Of a stretch of 64,000 nt of DNA, positions 9,772 through 18,502 are shown piece by piece (the first letter of the stretch is position 1; each line of letters opens with the position of its first letter). The notes beneath the pieces were generated by a model. The model was not told the origin of the DNA. It was given only the letters and a program-made list of their open reading frames with translations, and made no database searches. The position numbers and the translations under genes are program-made. Source of the stretch: an uncultured Clostridium sp. (GTDB taxonomy: Bacteria > Bacillota > Clostridia > TANB77 > CAG-508); NCBI GenBank assembly GCA_947648905.1, contig CANSPP010000002.1, positions 1-64,000 on the forward strand. Direction: 5' to 3'.

Positions 9772-10110
9772 TTGAAAGTCAGTAAAGAACTTTTAAAAGG
9801 AAGTACAACGATGTTAATACTTAATTTATTAAAAGACAGCAATATGTATGGATACGAAATGATAAAAAAGCTAAAAGAAAAATCAAATGATGTATTTGAA
9901 CTAAAAGAAGGAACATTATATCCAATATTACATGGACTAGAAGAAAAAGGATTTATAACTTCATATTGGGATGAAACAGGAGCTAAAAAAAGAAAATACT
10001 ATTCAATTACTAAAAAAGGAAAAGAACAATTAAAAGAAAGACAAGAAGAATGGAAAATATTTAGTAGCGGAATAAACCAAGTTTTAGGAGGTGTTTCTTT
10101 TGCAAATTAA
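9772..10110 (+). CDS. PadR-family transcriptional repressor
   Basis: A 112-residue protein with the PadR winged helix: 'MLILNLLKDSNMYGYEM' recognition helix region, 'EGTLYPILHGLEEKGFI' and the wing 'KRKYYSITKKGKEQL'. TTG start after GGAGGAGGG. The stop overlaps the next gene, a permease-prefix/SEDS protein, the usual partner arrangement for PadR regulators that control HAAS/permease-prefix proteins. Probably represses its own operon through the inverted repeat upstream. Confidence 0.9.
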   Translation: MKVSKELLKGSTTMLILNLLKDSNMYGYEMIKKLKEKSNDVFELKEGTLYPILHGLEEKGFITSYWDETGAKKRKYYSITKKGKEQLKERQEEWKIFSSGINQVLGGVSFAN

Positions 10111-11416
10111 AGAATTTTTAAATTCTGTATGTGAGCAAATAAAGTATAAACCTATAAGACAAGAAATATCAGAAGAAATAGAAAATCATATTGAAGAGCT
10201 AAAAGAAAATTATATATCAGATGGACTTGATGAAAAAATAGCAGAGGAACAAGCAATTAAACAAATGGGAAATGCAGAAGAGATTGGGAAAAAACTAAAC
10301 AAAATACATAAACCAAAATTAGACTGGAAATTATTGGTAATTTCATTAATACTAATTTGTTTTGGATTTTTAGTTGCATTCATAAAAACGAGTAATACAC
10401 TAACAGGAAATTCAGAAATAAATTATTTTGAAAAATATCTATTATTTGTATGTGCTGGAATAAGTATTGGAACAATTATATATTTTATAGATTATAAAAA
10501 AATTTCTAAATATTCCAATATAATATATATAATTGCAACAATTGCTATTATATTGACAGTGACAAATGGGTGTCCGATATATGGAAAAAATTATATGCGT
10601 TTAGGAAATATATTTATTTCGACTTCCATAATTGCTGTACCTCTATATATAATTTCGTTTGTAGGATTCTTAAATAATATTAATATAATAAAAACAACTG
10701 TACTTAGCGTTATATCATTATTAATGCTAACAATAATACCATCAATAGCTTCAGCCTTTGTGTTAGGTATAATATATTTAATAATATCAACTGCAAAAAT
10801 AATAGAATTAAAAGAAAATAAAATTAAAAGAATAACTCTATTATGGGGAACAACGATTATCCTAGGAATAGTAATGTTAATGTTTTACACAGGTGTAGCA
10901 CCATATAGAATAAATAGATTTACATCTGCATTCAATCCAGAGTCAGACCCTGATGGTGGTGGCTGGCTAGGTATTAATAGAAAGTTAGTTATAAATTCAG
11001 CTCAAGTTTACGGAGAAGCAGAAGATATGAGTAATGCTCTTGAGTTATTTGACGAAGGAACAAATTTTGCTTTTATATCAATTCTAGCTCATTATGGATG
11101 GGTAATAAGCTTAGGTATGGTTATAGCAGTTATAGTATTAAGTGTAAAACTGATTATAAATTCAGTTAAGTTGAAAGATATGTATGGAAAATTATTAACA
11201 ATTGGAATATCTAGTATGTTTATTTTACAAAGTATATTTAATATTCTTATGAATTTAAATTTATGGATAGAAGCTGATTTTAATATACCATTTGTTTCTT
11301 ATGGTGGAGTGAATTTGATTATTAATATTATGTGTTTAGCTCTAATTTTATCAATTTATAGAAGAAAAGATATTATAATTAGAAATGTAAAAAAAGATGA
11401 AATTGAAATAGTCTAA
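10100..11416 (+). CDS. Permease-prefix (HAAS-like) domain fused to FtsW/RodA/SpoVE-type SEDS membrane protein
   Basis: Residues 1-80 are a soluble helical prefix (Q-E-I-x-E-E-I-E-N-H pattern, 'AIKQMGNAEEIGKKL') of the type that pairs with PadR operons. The rest has about ten membrane helices with SEDS signatures: the large extracellular loop containing 'DPDGGGWLGIN', 'NFAFISILAHYGW' and 'FVSYGG' near the C-terminus. SEDS proteins polymerise glycan strands or act in division and sporulation. The TTG at 10100 is preferred to the GTG at 10091 because GGAGGTG ends only at 10092. It overlaps padR by 11 bases. This is unlikely to be the housekeeping FtsW or RodA, given its regulator and prefix. Confidence 0.8.
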   Translation: MQIKEFLNSVCEQIKYKPIRQEISEEIENHIEELKENYISDGLDEKIAEEQAIKQMGNAEEIGKKLNKIHKPKLDWKLLVISLILICFGFLVAFIKTSNTLTGNSEINYFEKYLLFVCAGISIGTIIYFIDYKKISKYSNIIYIIATIAIILTVTNGCPIYGKNYMRLGNIFISTSIIAVPLYIISFVGFLNNINIIKTTVLSVISLLMLTIIPSIASAFVLGIIYLIISTAKIIELKENKIKRITLLWGTTIILGIVMLMFYTGVAPYRINRFTSAFNPESDPDGGGWLGINRKLVINSAQVYGEAEDMSNALELFDEGTNFAFISILAHYGWVISLGMVIAVIVLSVKLIINSVKLKDMYGKLLTIGISSMFILQSIFNILMNLNLWIEADFNIPFVSYGGVNLIINIMCLALILSIYRRKDIIIRNVKKDEIEIV

Positions 11417-11434
11417 TATGATTAAATTCTACTG

Positions 11435-11634
11435 TTTGCTTTTTTAGAAAACAATGTTATAATTTGAGTGAGAGCTAGTAAGTTTTTATTTTAATTGAAG
11501 AATAAAGAGAGAACTATATAAAATTTGGAGCTTGTAGCGAAGAAATAATTCCGTATGTGCGAAAGCCAAGAAAAGATGAAGTGAGTGGAATTGATTAAAT
11601 AAAAATTAAAGTTAATATTAAATTAGGAGAAAAA
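11435..11634 (+). promoter_or_regulatory. Promoter and unusually long leader before the small accessory operon
   Basis: TTTGCT (11435-11440), 17 bases, TATAAT (11458-11463) with an upstream TG. About 165 transcribed bases precede the next start. They contain a possible long-range stem (AATTCC near 11547 with GGAATT near 11587) enclosing GTGCGAAAGCC. I could not match this to a known riboswitch class. Confidence 0.4.
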
Positions 11635-12075
11635 ATGAAAAGATATATTTCTAAAGAAGATAATAAATATTACACATATATGCTAGATATATTGAATGCA
11701 ATAGGCGGTAGAAATTTAAATTATAATTGGTTAATCAATAATATTGAGGCATATCCTTTAATAAAATCAATTGAAGATAAAATAAGCGGTGAATATTTGA
11801 TAATGTCAAACAATGAACTGTTAGAGTTATTAGAGAGGGAAGATTTTCAATGGGTTTGGGGAGTATTTTCTGCAATCTCTCCTATATATTCACAAGAAGA
11901 AATACTAAAATATAAATTGCCTAGCATTGCTGCTCTAGACAATGCTAGCATCCAACACCCATTGGCAGAAATAGAAATAGTGGCATTTGATTCTAGTTAT
12001 GTACAAATAACTTGTAAAGACGAAAAAATAGCAGATATGTTTTTCGAAAAATATAGACTTTCAAAACAACAATAA
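11635..12075 (+). CDS. Unknown small cytoplasmic protein (immunity-like context)
   Basis: 146 residues, acidic, no signal peptide or membrane segment, TAGGAG ribosome-binding site. I do not recognise the family. It is the first of three closely spaced genes (gaps of 16 bases) encoding small soluble proteins; the next is a HEAT-repeat protein. Gene sets of this style are typical of orphan immunity proteins to contact-dependent or secreted toxins, but that is only an inference from size, composition and grouping. Confidence 0.5.
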   Translation: MKRYISKEDNKYYTYMLDILNAIGGRNLNYNWLINNIEAYPLIKSIEDKISGEYLIMSNNELLELLEREDFQWVWGVFSAISPIYSQEEILKYKLPSIAALDNASIQHPLAEIEIVAFDSSYVQITCKDEKIADMFFEKYRLSKQQ

Positions 12076-12091
12076 CAAGGAGCAAATGTAT

Positions 12092-12658
12092 ATGCATAAT
12101 GAAATGGAAAAAATAGAAATAATCAAAGAATTAGCAAAAGATACAACTAACAATGCAGAAAAAATTTTATTAGACTTAATTAATGACGTTTCCGAATTGG
12201 TGAGGGCAAATGCATGCGACTCATTATATAACAACACATCTACAAGAGTTGTAAAAGCACTTATTAAAAAACTTAATAATGATACGGATCTTGTAAAATA
12301 TTATTGCGTTCTTTCTTTGGGGGATATTGCTAAAAGTAGCTCTGAAAACAAAAATGAGATTTTAAACAATTTATTTATCCTAAAAGATATAAATAAAAAT
12401 ACAAAAGTAAATATTGCTATTTCAAAAGTACTATATGAATTAGGAAACAAAGAACAATTAGATGTATTGCTAGAATACTTAAAGGATAGTGATTATCAAA
12501 ATAGGTGTGTAACATTAAATTGTATATCAGAGATTATAAATAGAGATAATTCTAGTAAGATAATTTCTTTATTAAATAAGGCATTAAAGATAGAGAAAAC
12601 GACTGCGGTAAAAGAATCTATAAAAAATATTATAAAAAGTATTAATAAGGAGTTATGA
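12092..12658 (+). CDS. HEAT-repeat (PBS-lyase-like) protein
   Basis: About 188 residues of paired helices with HEAT pattern ('LVRANACDSLYN', 'LVKYYCVLSLGDIAKS', 'NRCVTLNCISEI'), giving four to five repeats and hence a curved protein-binding solenoid. The ATG at 12092 is chosen over the in-frame ATG at 12086 because AAGGAG ends at 12082. It belongs to the same unit as its neighbours. Partner and role unknown. Confidence 0.7.
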   Translation: MHNEMEKIEIIKELAKDTTNNAEKILLDLINDVSELVRANACDSLYNNTSTRVVKALIKKLNNDTDLVKYYCVLSLGDIAKSSSENKNEILNNLFILKDINKNTKVNIAISKVLYELGNKEQLDVLLEYLKDSDYQNRCVTLNCISEIINRDNSSKIISLLNKALKIEKTTAVKESIKNIIKSINKEL

Positions 12659-12674
12659 AATAGGAGAGAAATAT

Positions 12675-13184
12675 ATGAAGAAATTCAGCATTACTGCTAA
12701 TAAATTAAAATGGATAAATAATGAAGAAGATGACCAAAACGACTTATGTCTTCATGGACATACAATAGCTAAGATAGGAAGTGAAACTTTTGAATATAAT
12801 GCAACTGTAAGTGCAACAGCATTATATTTATTAAAATCAATAGAAGAAGAGCATATAATATATAATGATATTCAAATGTTACCATGTTGTGGATTTTCTA
12901 TATGGCTAAAAGATGATAATACTGAAGATGTATTTATTTGTGGATGCCCAAATGGAATTGATTGGAACGTGATACATGAAGGTGAAAATGTAAAATTAAT
13001 TACAGAAACAGGAACAGAAACAATAATTAATATAAATGAATATAAAAAGGAAGTATTCAAATTTGTTGATTTGATTGAAGAATTTTATAATAAGAGTACT
13101 CCTAAAATTTTGCCAGAAGATGAAATGGAAAGGCAAGGGTATATTGCTTTCTGGAAAGAATGGCATAGAAGGAGAAATTCATAA
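12675..13184 (+). CDS. Unknown protein, immunity-like
   Basis: 169 residues with an N-terminal beta-rich half and conserved-looking Cys/Trp positions ('CCGFSIW', 'CGCPNGIDW'), ending in a helical, Trp-containing tail. No export signal. It resembles uncharacterised proteins often found beside polymorphic-toxin immunity genes, but I cannot name a family. Good GGAGAG Shine-Dalgarno, 16 bases after the previous gene. Confidence 0.5.
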   Translation: MKKFSITANKLKWINNEEDDQNDLCLHGHTIAKIGSETFEYNATVSATALYLLKSIEEEHIIYNDIQMLPCCGFSIWLKDDNTEDVFICGCPNGIDWNVIHEGENVKLITETGTETIININEYKKEVFKFVDLIEEFYNKSTPKILPEDEMERQGYIAFWKEWHRRRNS

Positions 13185-13223
13185 TCATAACAAAATAAGA
13201 AACTAGATTGTATTAAAGATAAA

Positions 13224-13367
13224 ATGCAAAATGCAGAAACAGGTTGCCCATACAATGGAGAAAAAGAACATTATGTCTTAGATATTGATAATAGCGAATT
13301 TTGTAAATCTGTTATTATTGAATTAGAAAAAGTGATATCAATACCAAAATTAAAAAAGAAAAAGTAA
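13224..13367 (+). CDS. Short open frame, possible gene remnant
   Basis: The ATG at 13224 gives 47 residues ending in TAA at 13365, and the same frame is open a few codons upstream. The peptide ('CPYNGEKEHYVLDIDNSEF') looks like the C-terminal end of a folded protein, and there is no clear ribosome-binding site. It may be what remains of a deleted gene in this accessory block. Confidence 0.35.
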   Translation: MQNAETGCPYNGEKEHYVLDIDNSEFCKSVIIELEKVISIPKLKKKK

Positions 13368-13409
13368 TAAGAGTATTGAAAGAAATACTTAGTATATTAA
13401 GGAAAAGAA

Positions 13410-13874
13410 ATGAAAGAAAGTGTGAAAATATATAATTTACAAGATAAATTGGAATATTTAGAAGAAGTTGCAATTTTAGAATACGAAGAATGGGCTAATA
13501 ATAAAGAAGAAAACAAACAAATCAGAATTGAAAGAAAAAAACAAAAAATCTGTAATATGTTTTCTAATAAATCATTTTGTAAACTAATTTTAGTAAATAG
13601 TGATAATTTAATAGGTTTTATATCAATTTTTCCTAATGATTGTGAAGAAGAAAAGAATTTGACTCTTTGGTATTCAACAATGTACGTAAAGAAAGAATAT
13701 AGAAATCAAGGATATTCAAGATTGTTAAATGAGGCAATATTAGATGAAGCTAAAAAGAGAAATTTTAAGACTATATAATTAAAGACTAATTTGTCCAATT
13801 ATTATGAAAAATTTGGGGCTATTTTTATGAGAAAATTAAATAATAATGAAAAGCTATATAGATTTGATTTATGA
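13410..13874 (+). pseudogene. GNAT N-acetyltransferase interrupted by in-frame TAA
   Basis: The first part (13410-13778) carries the GNAT core: 'LIGFISIFP', 'WYSTMYVKKEYRNQGYSRLL' (acetyl-CoA loop R/Q-x-x-G-x-S/A) and 'EAKKRNF'. It stops at TAA 13776-13778, exactly where the last strand starts. The same frame continues with 'LKTNLSNYYEKFGAIFM', the standard beta-6/beta-7 ending of GNAT proteins, to TGA at 13872. A single nonsense change therefore separates it from a full-length gene of about 154 residues. Substrate unknown. It is either a recent pseudogene or a readthrough site. Confidence 0.75.
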
Positions 13875-13931
13875 ATATATTAAGACTTGAGATGTATAAA
13901 AATAATATTTTATGAATAATTTAGAGGAAAA

Positions 13932-14789
13932 ATGAAAATGGATTTAACAAAATATTTAAACAAAAGTATTAAAGTGATAATTGATAGGCAAATGGGAAGC
14001 AAACATCCAAAACATGGATTTATATATCCAGTCAATTATGGATATGTTCCAAACACAATAAGTGGAGACGGAGAAGAATTAGATTGTTATGTTTTAGGTG
14101 TATTTGAACCAGTAAATGAATTCATTGGTAAATGTATTGCAATAATACATAGAATTAATGATAATGATGATAAACTTATAATTGTTCCAGAAAATAGAAC
14201 TTTTACAAATGAAGAAATTGATGCACTAATTGAATTTCAAGAAAGATTTTTTGAACATAAAATAATTAGAGATGAGAATAGAATGAACCAATTATATATA
14301 ATTACTGGACCAGCAGGAGTTGGAAAAAGTACAGTATCAAAAGGAATAGCAAAAGACAAAAACAAGTCAGTTATTATAGAAGGTGATGAAATATATGCTC
14401 AAGTTATTAGTGGATATGTTCCAGCATGGAAAGAAGGAAATCATTTAGAATTATTTTGGCAAATATGTTTAAATAATATTGAAACATATTTAAAAGCAGG
14501 ATATGATGTGGTATTTAATTATATTATTACACCAGAAATTTTTGCCAAAATAAAAGAGAAATTTCAAAATTATAGCATGAAGTTTATAGTTCTCATAACT
14601 GATGAAGAAACTATTTTAAAAAGGGATAAAGAAAGAATAAAAGATTGTAGAATGGGTGAAAGGTGTATTGTGTTGTTAAATAAATTCAAAAACTATAATT
14701 TTGAAGAAAGATACTTCTTAGATACTACTAATTTGACAATAAAAGAAACAATAGGAAAAATAGAAAATGACAATAATTTCATAGTATAA
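13932..14789 (+). CDS. Inorganic pyrophosphatase-like domain fused to P-loop kinase
   Basis: Residues 1-110 match small clostridial pyrophosphatase-like proteins ('HGFIYPVNYGYVPNT', 'DGEELDCYVLGV'). Residues about 120-285 form a P-loop nucleoside or shikimate-type kinase with Walker A GPAGVGKST near 125-133, an 'EGDEIY' acceptor-side acidic motif and an Arg-rich lid ('KRDKERIKDCR'). The two are joined without a break in frame. The substrate of the kinase half is unknown. The first domain is shorter than soluble family I pyrophosphatase (about 175 residues), so it may not be fully active. ATG at 13932 or 13938 after AGAGG. Confidence 0.75.
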   Translation: MKMDLTKYLNKSIKVIIDRQMGSKHPKHGFIYPVNYGYVPNTISGDGEELDCYVLGVFEPVNEFIGKCIAIIHRINDNDDKLIIVPENRTFTNEEIDALIEFQERFFEHKIIRDENRMNQLYIITGPAGVGKSTVSKGIAKDKNKSVIIEGDEIYAQVISGYVPAWKEGNHLELFWQICLNNIETYLKAGYDVVFNYIITPEIFAKIKEKFQNYSMKFIVLITDEETILKRDKERIKDCRMGERCIVLLNKFKNYNFEERYFLDTTNLTIKETIGKIENDNNFIV

Positions 14790-14814
14790 TTAGTAATTCG
14801 TAGTTACCTTTTAT

Positions 14815-14843
14815 TTGCGAAAAATACCAAAATATGCTATACT
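14815..14843 (+). promoter_or_regulatory. Promoter of c-di-GMP riboswitch transcript
   Basis: TTGCGA (14815-14820), 17 bases, TATACT (14838-14843), immediately before the riboswitch. Confidence 0.6.
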
Positions 14844-14853
14844 ATAGGTAGAT

Positions 14854-14938
14854 ATTGTTAAAGAGCAAAGTAAACGAAAGTTTATGACGCAAAGCCAAGG
14901 TCTAAAAGTTTTTTAACTCAAGATAGCTAGGCTACACT
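14854..14938 (+). promoter_or_regulatory. Cyclic-di-GMP-I (GEMM) riboswitch
   Basis: Contains a GAAA-tetraloop stem (GTAAAC-GAAA-GTTTA, 14870-14884), the invariant ATGACGCAAAGCC (14884-14896), a variable P3 stem (AAGTT/AACT-type near 14905-14918), and the tetraloop-receptor strand GATAGCTAGGCTAC (14922-14935). These are the hallmarks of the GEMM-I aptamer. It ends about 8 bases before the GAGGAGG Shine-Dalgarno and has no obvious terminator, so control of translation is likely. It makes the downstream membrane protein c-di-GMP responsive, and thus links it to motility, biofilm or surface functions. Confidence 0.85.
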
Positions 14939-14956
14939 AAAGAGGAGGTAATATAT

Positions 14957-15625
14957 ATGGAAAATAAAAAAATGTTAAAAAATGTATTAAAAGCAGTTTT
15001 TATTATTTTAGCTATATTGATTGTGTTGTTTATTATACATACAATTAGAAATTATGTGATTATTACAGATTTGCAAAACAAAATTTCATCATACAAAGAT
15101 AGTACAAATTACTATATTAAATCAGTTTCTACTGAAAATAATGGAACTATTGTAACTATGGAATATTATAAAAAAGATAATAGACAAGCAGTTTTTTTAG
15201 AGAGAAATCTAAATGGAGAAATAAATAAGATATCTATGTATGATAATGGAGAAAGAACAGACGTATTTTGGGATAATAAAGAAAATAAAACAGCCCAAAT
15301 AGATAGTGGAGCATTTATGGCAGTTGGTATTTATAATAATTTAGAAACAGACAACAAATGGCAAACTTTTTTAGGTAGTATATCTTCGAAAGTAAAATCT
15401 GCAAATTATAACGGAAAAGAATGTTATATTATAAAAGGATTTCTATCGTCAACTTTACTAACCTTTGAAGGTGCAGAAACTTATATAGATAAGGAAACTG
15501 GGTTATTTGTAAAAATAACAGAAGATGACACAGTCAGTGAAAGAGAATATGAATTTGATAAAGTAGAAGATTCTATTTTTATAGAACCAGATATAAGCCA
15601 ATATAAAATAAAAGAAAAAGAATAA
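14957..15625 (+). CDS. c-di-GMP-controlled membrane-anchored protein
   Basis: 222 residues: one N-terminal transmembrane helix (about 10-30), then an extracytoplasmic beta-rich domain ('DSTNYYIKSVSTENNGTIV', 'GKECYIIKGF', 'YIDKETGLFVKI'). The alternating short strands resemble LolA/outer-membrane lipoprotein-sorting-like folds that occur in Gram-positive membrane proteins. Function unknown. It lies directly behind the GEMM-I riboswitch with a strong GAGGAGG site and is followed by its own terminator, so it is a single-gene unit. Confidence 0.7.
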   Translation: MENKKMLKNVLKAVFIILAILIVLFIIHTIRNYVIITDLQNKISSYKDSTNYYIKSVSTENNGTIVTMEYYKKDNRQAVFLERNLNGEINKISMYDNGERTDVFWDNKENKTAQIDSGAFMAVGIYNNLETDNKWQTFLGSISSKVKSANYNGKECYIIKGFLSSTLLTFEGAETYIDKETGLFVKITEDDTVSEREYEFDKVEDSIFIEPDISQYKIKEKE

Positions 15626-15631
15626 AATAGG

Positions 15632-15666
15632 ATAAAGAACAGACGTAAAAGTTTGTTCTTTATTTT
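15632..15666 (+). terminator. Intrinsic terminator
   Basis: ATAAAGAACA (15632-15641) pairs with TGTTCTTTAT (15653-15662), followed by T residues. Confidence 0.8.
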
Positions 15667-15786
15667 ATAGTTATATTTTTTCATAAAAATAGCCTATATT
15701 GGTCTTGTAAACTAACAGTAGATTGCTAAAATTGTAAAGAAATGCTATAATTTTTTTAGTTAAATTTTAAAGGGGGAAACTAACCA

Positions 15787-17572
15787 ATGGATAATGAAAA
15801 GTTTGGAGATTTTATAGCAACACTTAGAAAAAACAAAGGATTAACACAAAAAGAATTAGCACTAAAATTATCAGTTACGGATAAAGCAGTTAGTAAATGG
15901 GAAAGAGGATTGAGCTTTCCTGATATTACATTACTTAATTCTTTAGCAGAAATTCTAGAAGTTGATGTATCAGAAATTTTAAAAGGGGAATTTGGTAAAG
16001 ATAAAAGTATAGATGTCCAGAAATCTATAGATGAAGCAATAGAAAATATTAATAAAAAAATAAAAGAAAGAAATGATAAAATAAAAAAGAATATAGTAAA
16101 AGGGATAATTATAGTAGTACTTATTTCCCTAATTATATTTATCGCAGTAAAAAATTATATAAAGTATAATCCTAATAAAATAGTAACTGGAGAAAATAAT
16201 TATAAATTAGAAAGATATTGCTTAGAAGATAGTGGACTAGATAAAATGAAAGAAATTATAGAAAAGTCAGAGAATATGCCATCAAAATACGATATTTCAT
16301 ATTTTGATGCTAGATTAGATAAAGAACGGAATAGTAAAACAATTTACTTTATCACTTGATGCCTTTAATGAAGATGAAGAGTATATAGGACGTGTAGGAT
16401 TTACATATCAAAAGAACATTCTTAATTATACTCCTCTTACGAATGACAATTTAGACTTAGTACATACTTATTCAAAAAACAGTAATCTTACATATATTAG
16501 TGAGCAAATAAAGAAGATTCCTATAAGAAAGCAAATTAAAGCAAGTGAATTAAAATATTATGTTGTGCGTTACAATCCAGGAACAAAAATAGATAAAGGA
16601 ACTCCTATCTTTGATTGTAGAGATAGTAAAGAAGTAAAAGTTCTCTCTAAAGAAGACTATAACAAAGGTTTGGGTGGTATAAGTGATGGAGATACAAGAA
16701 ATGTAATTAGGTTATATGATGGAAGTAGCATAATTGCAGAAGAACAATATTTATATGTTTTTGATGAAATTCAAGAAGATGTACCAAATAATCCAGAGTA
16801 TATGATGGAAACAGATTATTATATAAATGATAATACATTAAAATTTACAAAAGATTATGGAAAAACTTGGATTGAGTCTGATTTAACAAAAGAACAGATA
16901 GATGAAACATTAGAATATTATAAAAGTAACTCTTTAGAGCCTAACAGTTGGTTTGTATCAACTAATGATTTGATGCCAATAGCATATTTTTATGGAAAAG
17001 AAGCTACATTAAGAATCTCAAAAGATAATGGAGAGACTTGGAGAGACTTAAAGCTTCCAAATCAAGAAGATTTCTACAAGGGCATTACAGAGAGAGTAGT
17101 TGGATTTACATCACAGAATTTTGGCTATGTAGCACTTGGTACAGATTATTCTATGGGTAGTGGAGAAATGAAAAAAATATATATTACTTGTGATGGAGCA
17201 GAAACATGGAATGAAATAAATCCACCAGTAGAAGACTATAGTTCAGAAACACTAATAGACTTATATATGTATGATAAAGACAAAGGAGTAATTGCTTTAA
17301 ATAATAGTCAAGATATAAATATGCCTAATATATATGCAACAACTAATGGAGGAGAAAGCTGGAAAAAAGTTGATTTCACATATTTTAATTTACCAGATGA
17401 AATTACATATATAACAGATATTGATAAAATAACTTTTGAAAATGGAGAATATTATATTCAATTAGGGCAAGGTGATTCGGGGATTTTAAAACCGATATTT
17501 AGAACAAGAGATTTATTAAATAATTGGGAATTTGTACATACAAAACAAGAAAATGTTCATACAGTTGGATAA
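15787..17572 (+). CDS. HTH (XRE)-transmembrane-Asp-box protein with +1 shift at CGG
   Basis: Residues 1-60 are a Cro/C1-type HTH ('LTQKELALKLSVTDKAVSKWERG'-like core), followed by a charged linker and one membrane helix (about 100-118). The first frame stops at 16359, but skipping the C of CGG at 16327 keeps the frame open to 17572. The span is 1786 bases (3n+1), about 594 residues. The extracytoplasmic part carries at least four Asp-box motifs (S/T-x-D-x-G-x-T-W: 'TKDYGKTW', 'SKDNGETW', 'TCDGAETW', 'TTNGGESW'), indicating a BNR/sialidase-like beta-propeller. It is predicted to be a membrane-bound transcription regulator with an outside sensor. The ligand is unknown. RBS AAAGGGGG. Confidence 0.8.
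16327..16330 (+). other. CGG(A) +1 frameshift site in HTH/Asp-box protein
   Basis: In-frame GAA CGG A. The restored frame reads GGA from 16328 and is open for the next 1,240 bases, whereas the zero frame stops at 16357-16359. Confidence 0.8.
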
Positions 17573-17659
17573 TATTATGTAAGACATATTAATGATCAGC
17601 ATTATGGAGAATATGGATTTGATAAGCTATTGAAAAGTAAAAAATGGATGTGTTAAACT

Positions 17660-18058
17660 ATGAAAAAAATAAATTCTATATTATTTATTATTAGTATAAT
17701 AGGAATTATCTTTGCATTTTCTCTTTTCTGTCAAGAAGGATATACAATAAAGATAAATTCTAAAAATAGAGATTTAGTCAGCAATGCACTAAAGGGAAAA
17801 ATAGAAAAGATTGATGATGTTACTAAAATTATATTAGGTCAAGGGTGGCACTCTGGAGAATTAACCATATATTATTCTTTTGGAAAGACATATACACTTT
17901 ATATTACAGGTGGAATGCTTAATTTAGTAGATTTAGAAAATTACATTAGAGATAATGGACAGAATTTAGATGATATAGGTTTTATTTCAATAGGAGTTTC
18001 AAGTATAATCATACTATATTTACTTATTTATAGATATGTAAATAAAAATAAGTCGTAA
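17660..18058 (+). CDS. Small two-helix membrane protein, unknown
   Basis: 132 residues: an N-terminal hydrophobic helix (about 5-22), a soluble beta-rich middle ('IDDVTKIILGQGWHSGELT') and a second helix at about 100-122 followed by a basic tail. Weak ribosome-binding site; begins 87 bases after the Asp-box protein. Family not recognised. Confidence 0.55.
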   Translation: MKKINSILFIISIIGIIFAFSLFCQEGYTIKINSKNRDLVSNALKGKIEKIDDVTKIILGQGWHSGELTIYYSFGKTYTLYITGGMLNLVDLENYIRDNGQNLDDIGFISIGVSSIIILYLLIYRYVNKNKS

Positions 18059-18091
18059 CAAAAAATTACAATATGTAGAGGAGAAACAAGA

Positions 18092-18400
18092 ATGAAAATA
18101 ATAACCTTATGTGGAAGTTTAAAATTTAAAAAAGAAATGATGAGTGTTGCAGAAAAAATGTCATTAATTGGAAATTGTATTCTTACACCAGTTTATCCAA
18201 TATTAGAGAATGTTGAAAGGACAGAAGAACAATTATTAAAACTAAAAGAAGCACATTTTAAGAGAATAGAATTATCAAATGCTATATTAGTCGTAAACGT
18301 AAATAATTATATTGGAAAAAGCGCAAAGCTAGAAATAGAATATGCTAAAAAATTAGGTAAGGAAATTATATATTATACAGATCTAATAAAAGACAAGTAG
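18092..18400 (+). CDS. Nucleoside 2-deoxyribosyltransferase-like protein
   Basis: 102 residues beginning 'MKIITLCGSLKFKKEM', the Rossmann-like opening of the nucleoside deoxyribosyltransferase-like (NDT/DUF4406-type) family, with 'SNAILVVNVNNYIGKSAKLEIEYAKKLGK' at the C-terminal half containing the conserved G-x-S-x-x-x-E catalytic-type segment. Such proteins act on nucleoside bases or nucleotide sugars, but the exact substrate is unknown. AGAGGAG ribosome-binding site. Confidence 0.7.
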   Translation: MKIITLCGSLKFKKEMMSVAEKMSLIGNCILTPVYPILENVERTEEQLLKLKEAHFKRIELSNAILVVNVNNYIGKSAKLEIEYAKKLGKEIIYYTDLIKDK

Positions 18401-18502
18401 ACAAAATAAACTTTTTAAAAATGTTTGTTAGTTGTTTTTTATATAAGCATTGTAAATATTCTTTTGGTATGATATAAATAAGAAAAAAGGAGAAATTAAA
18501 AA

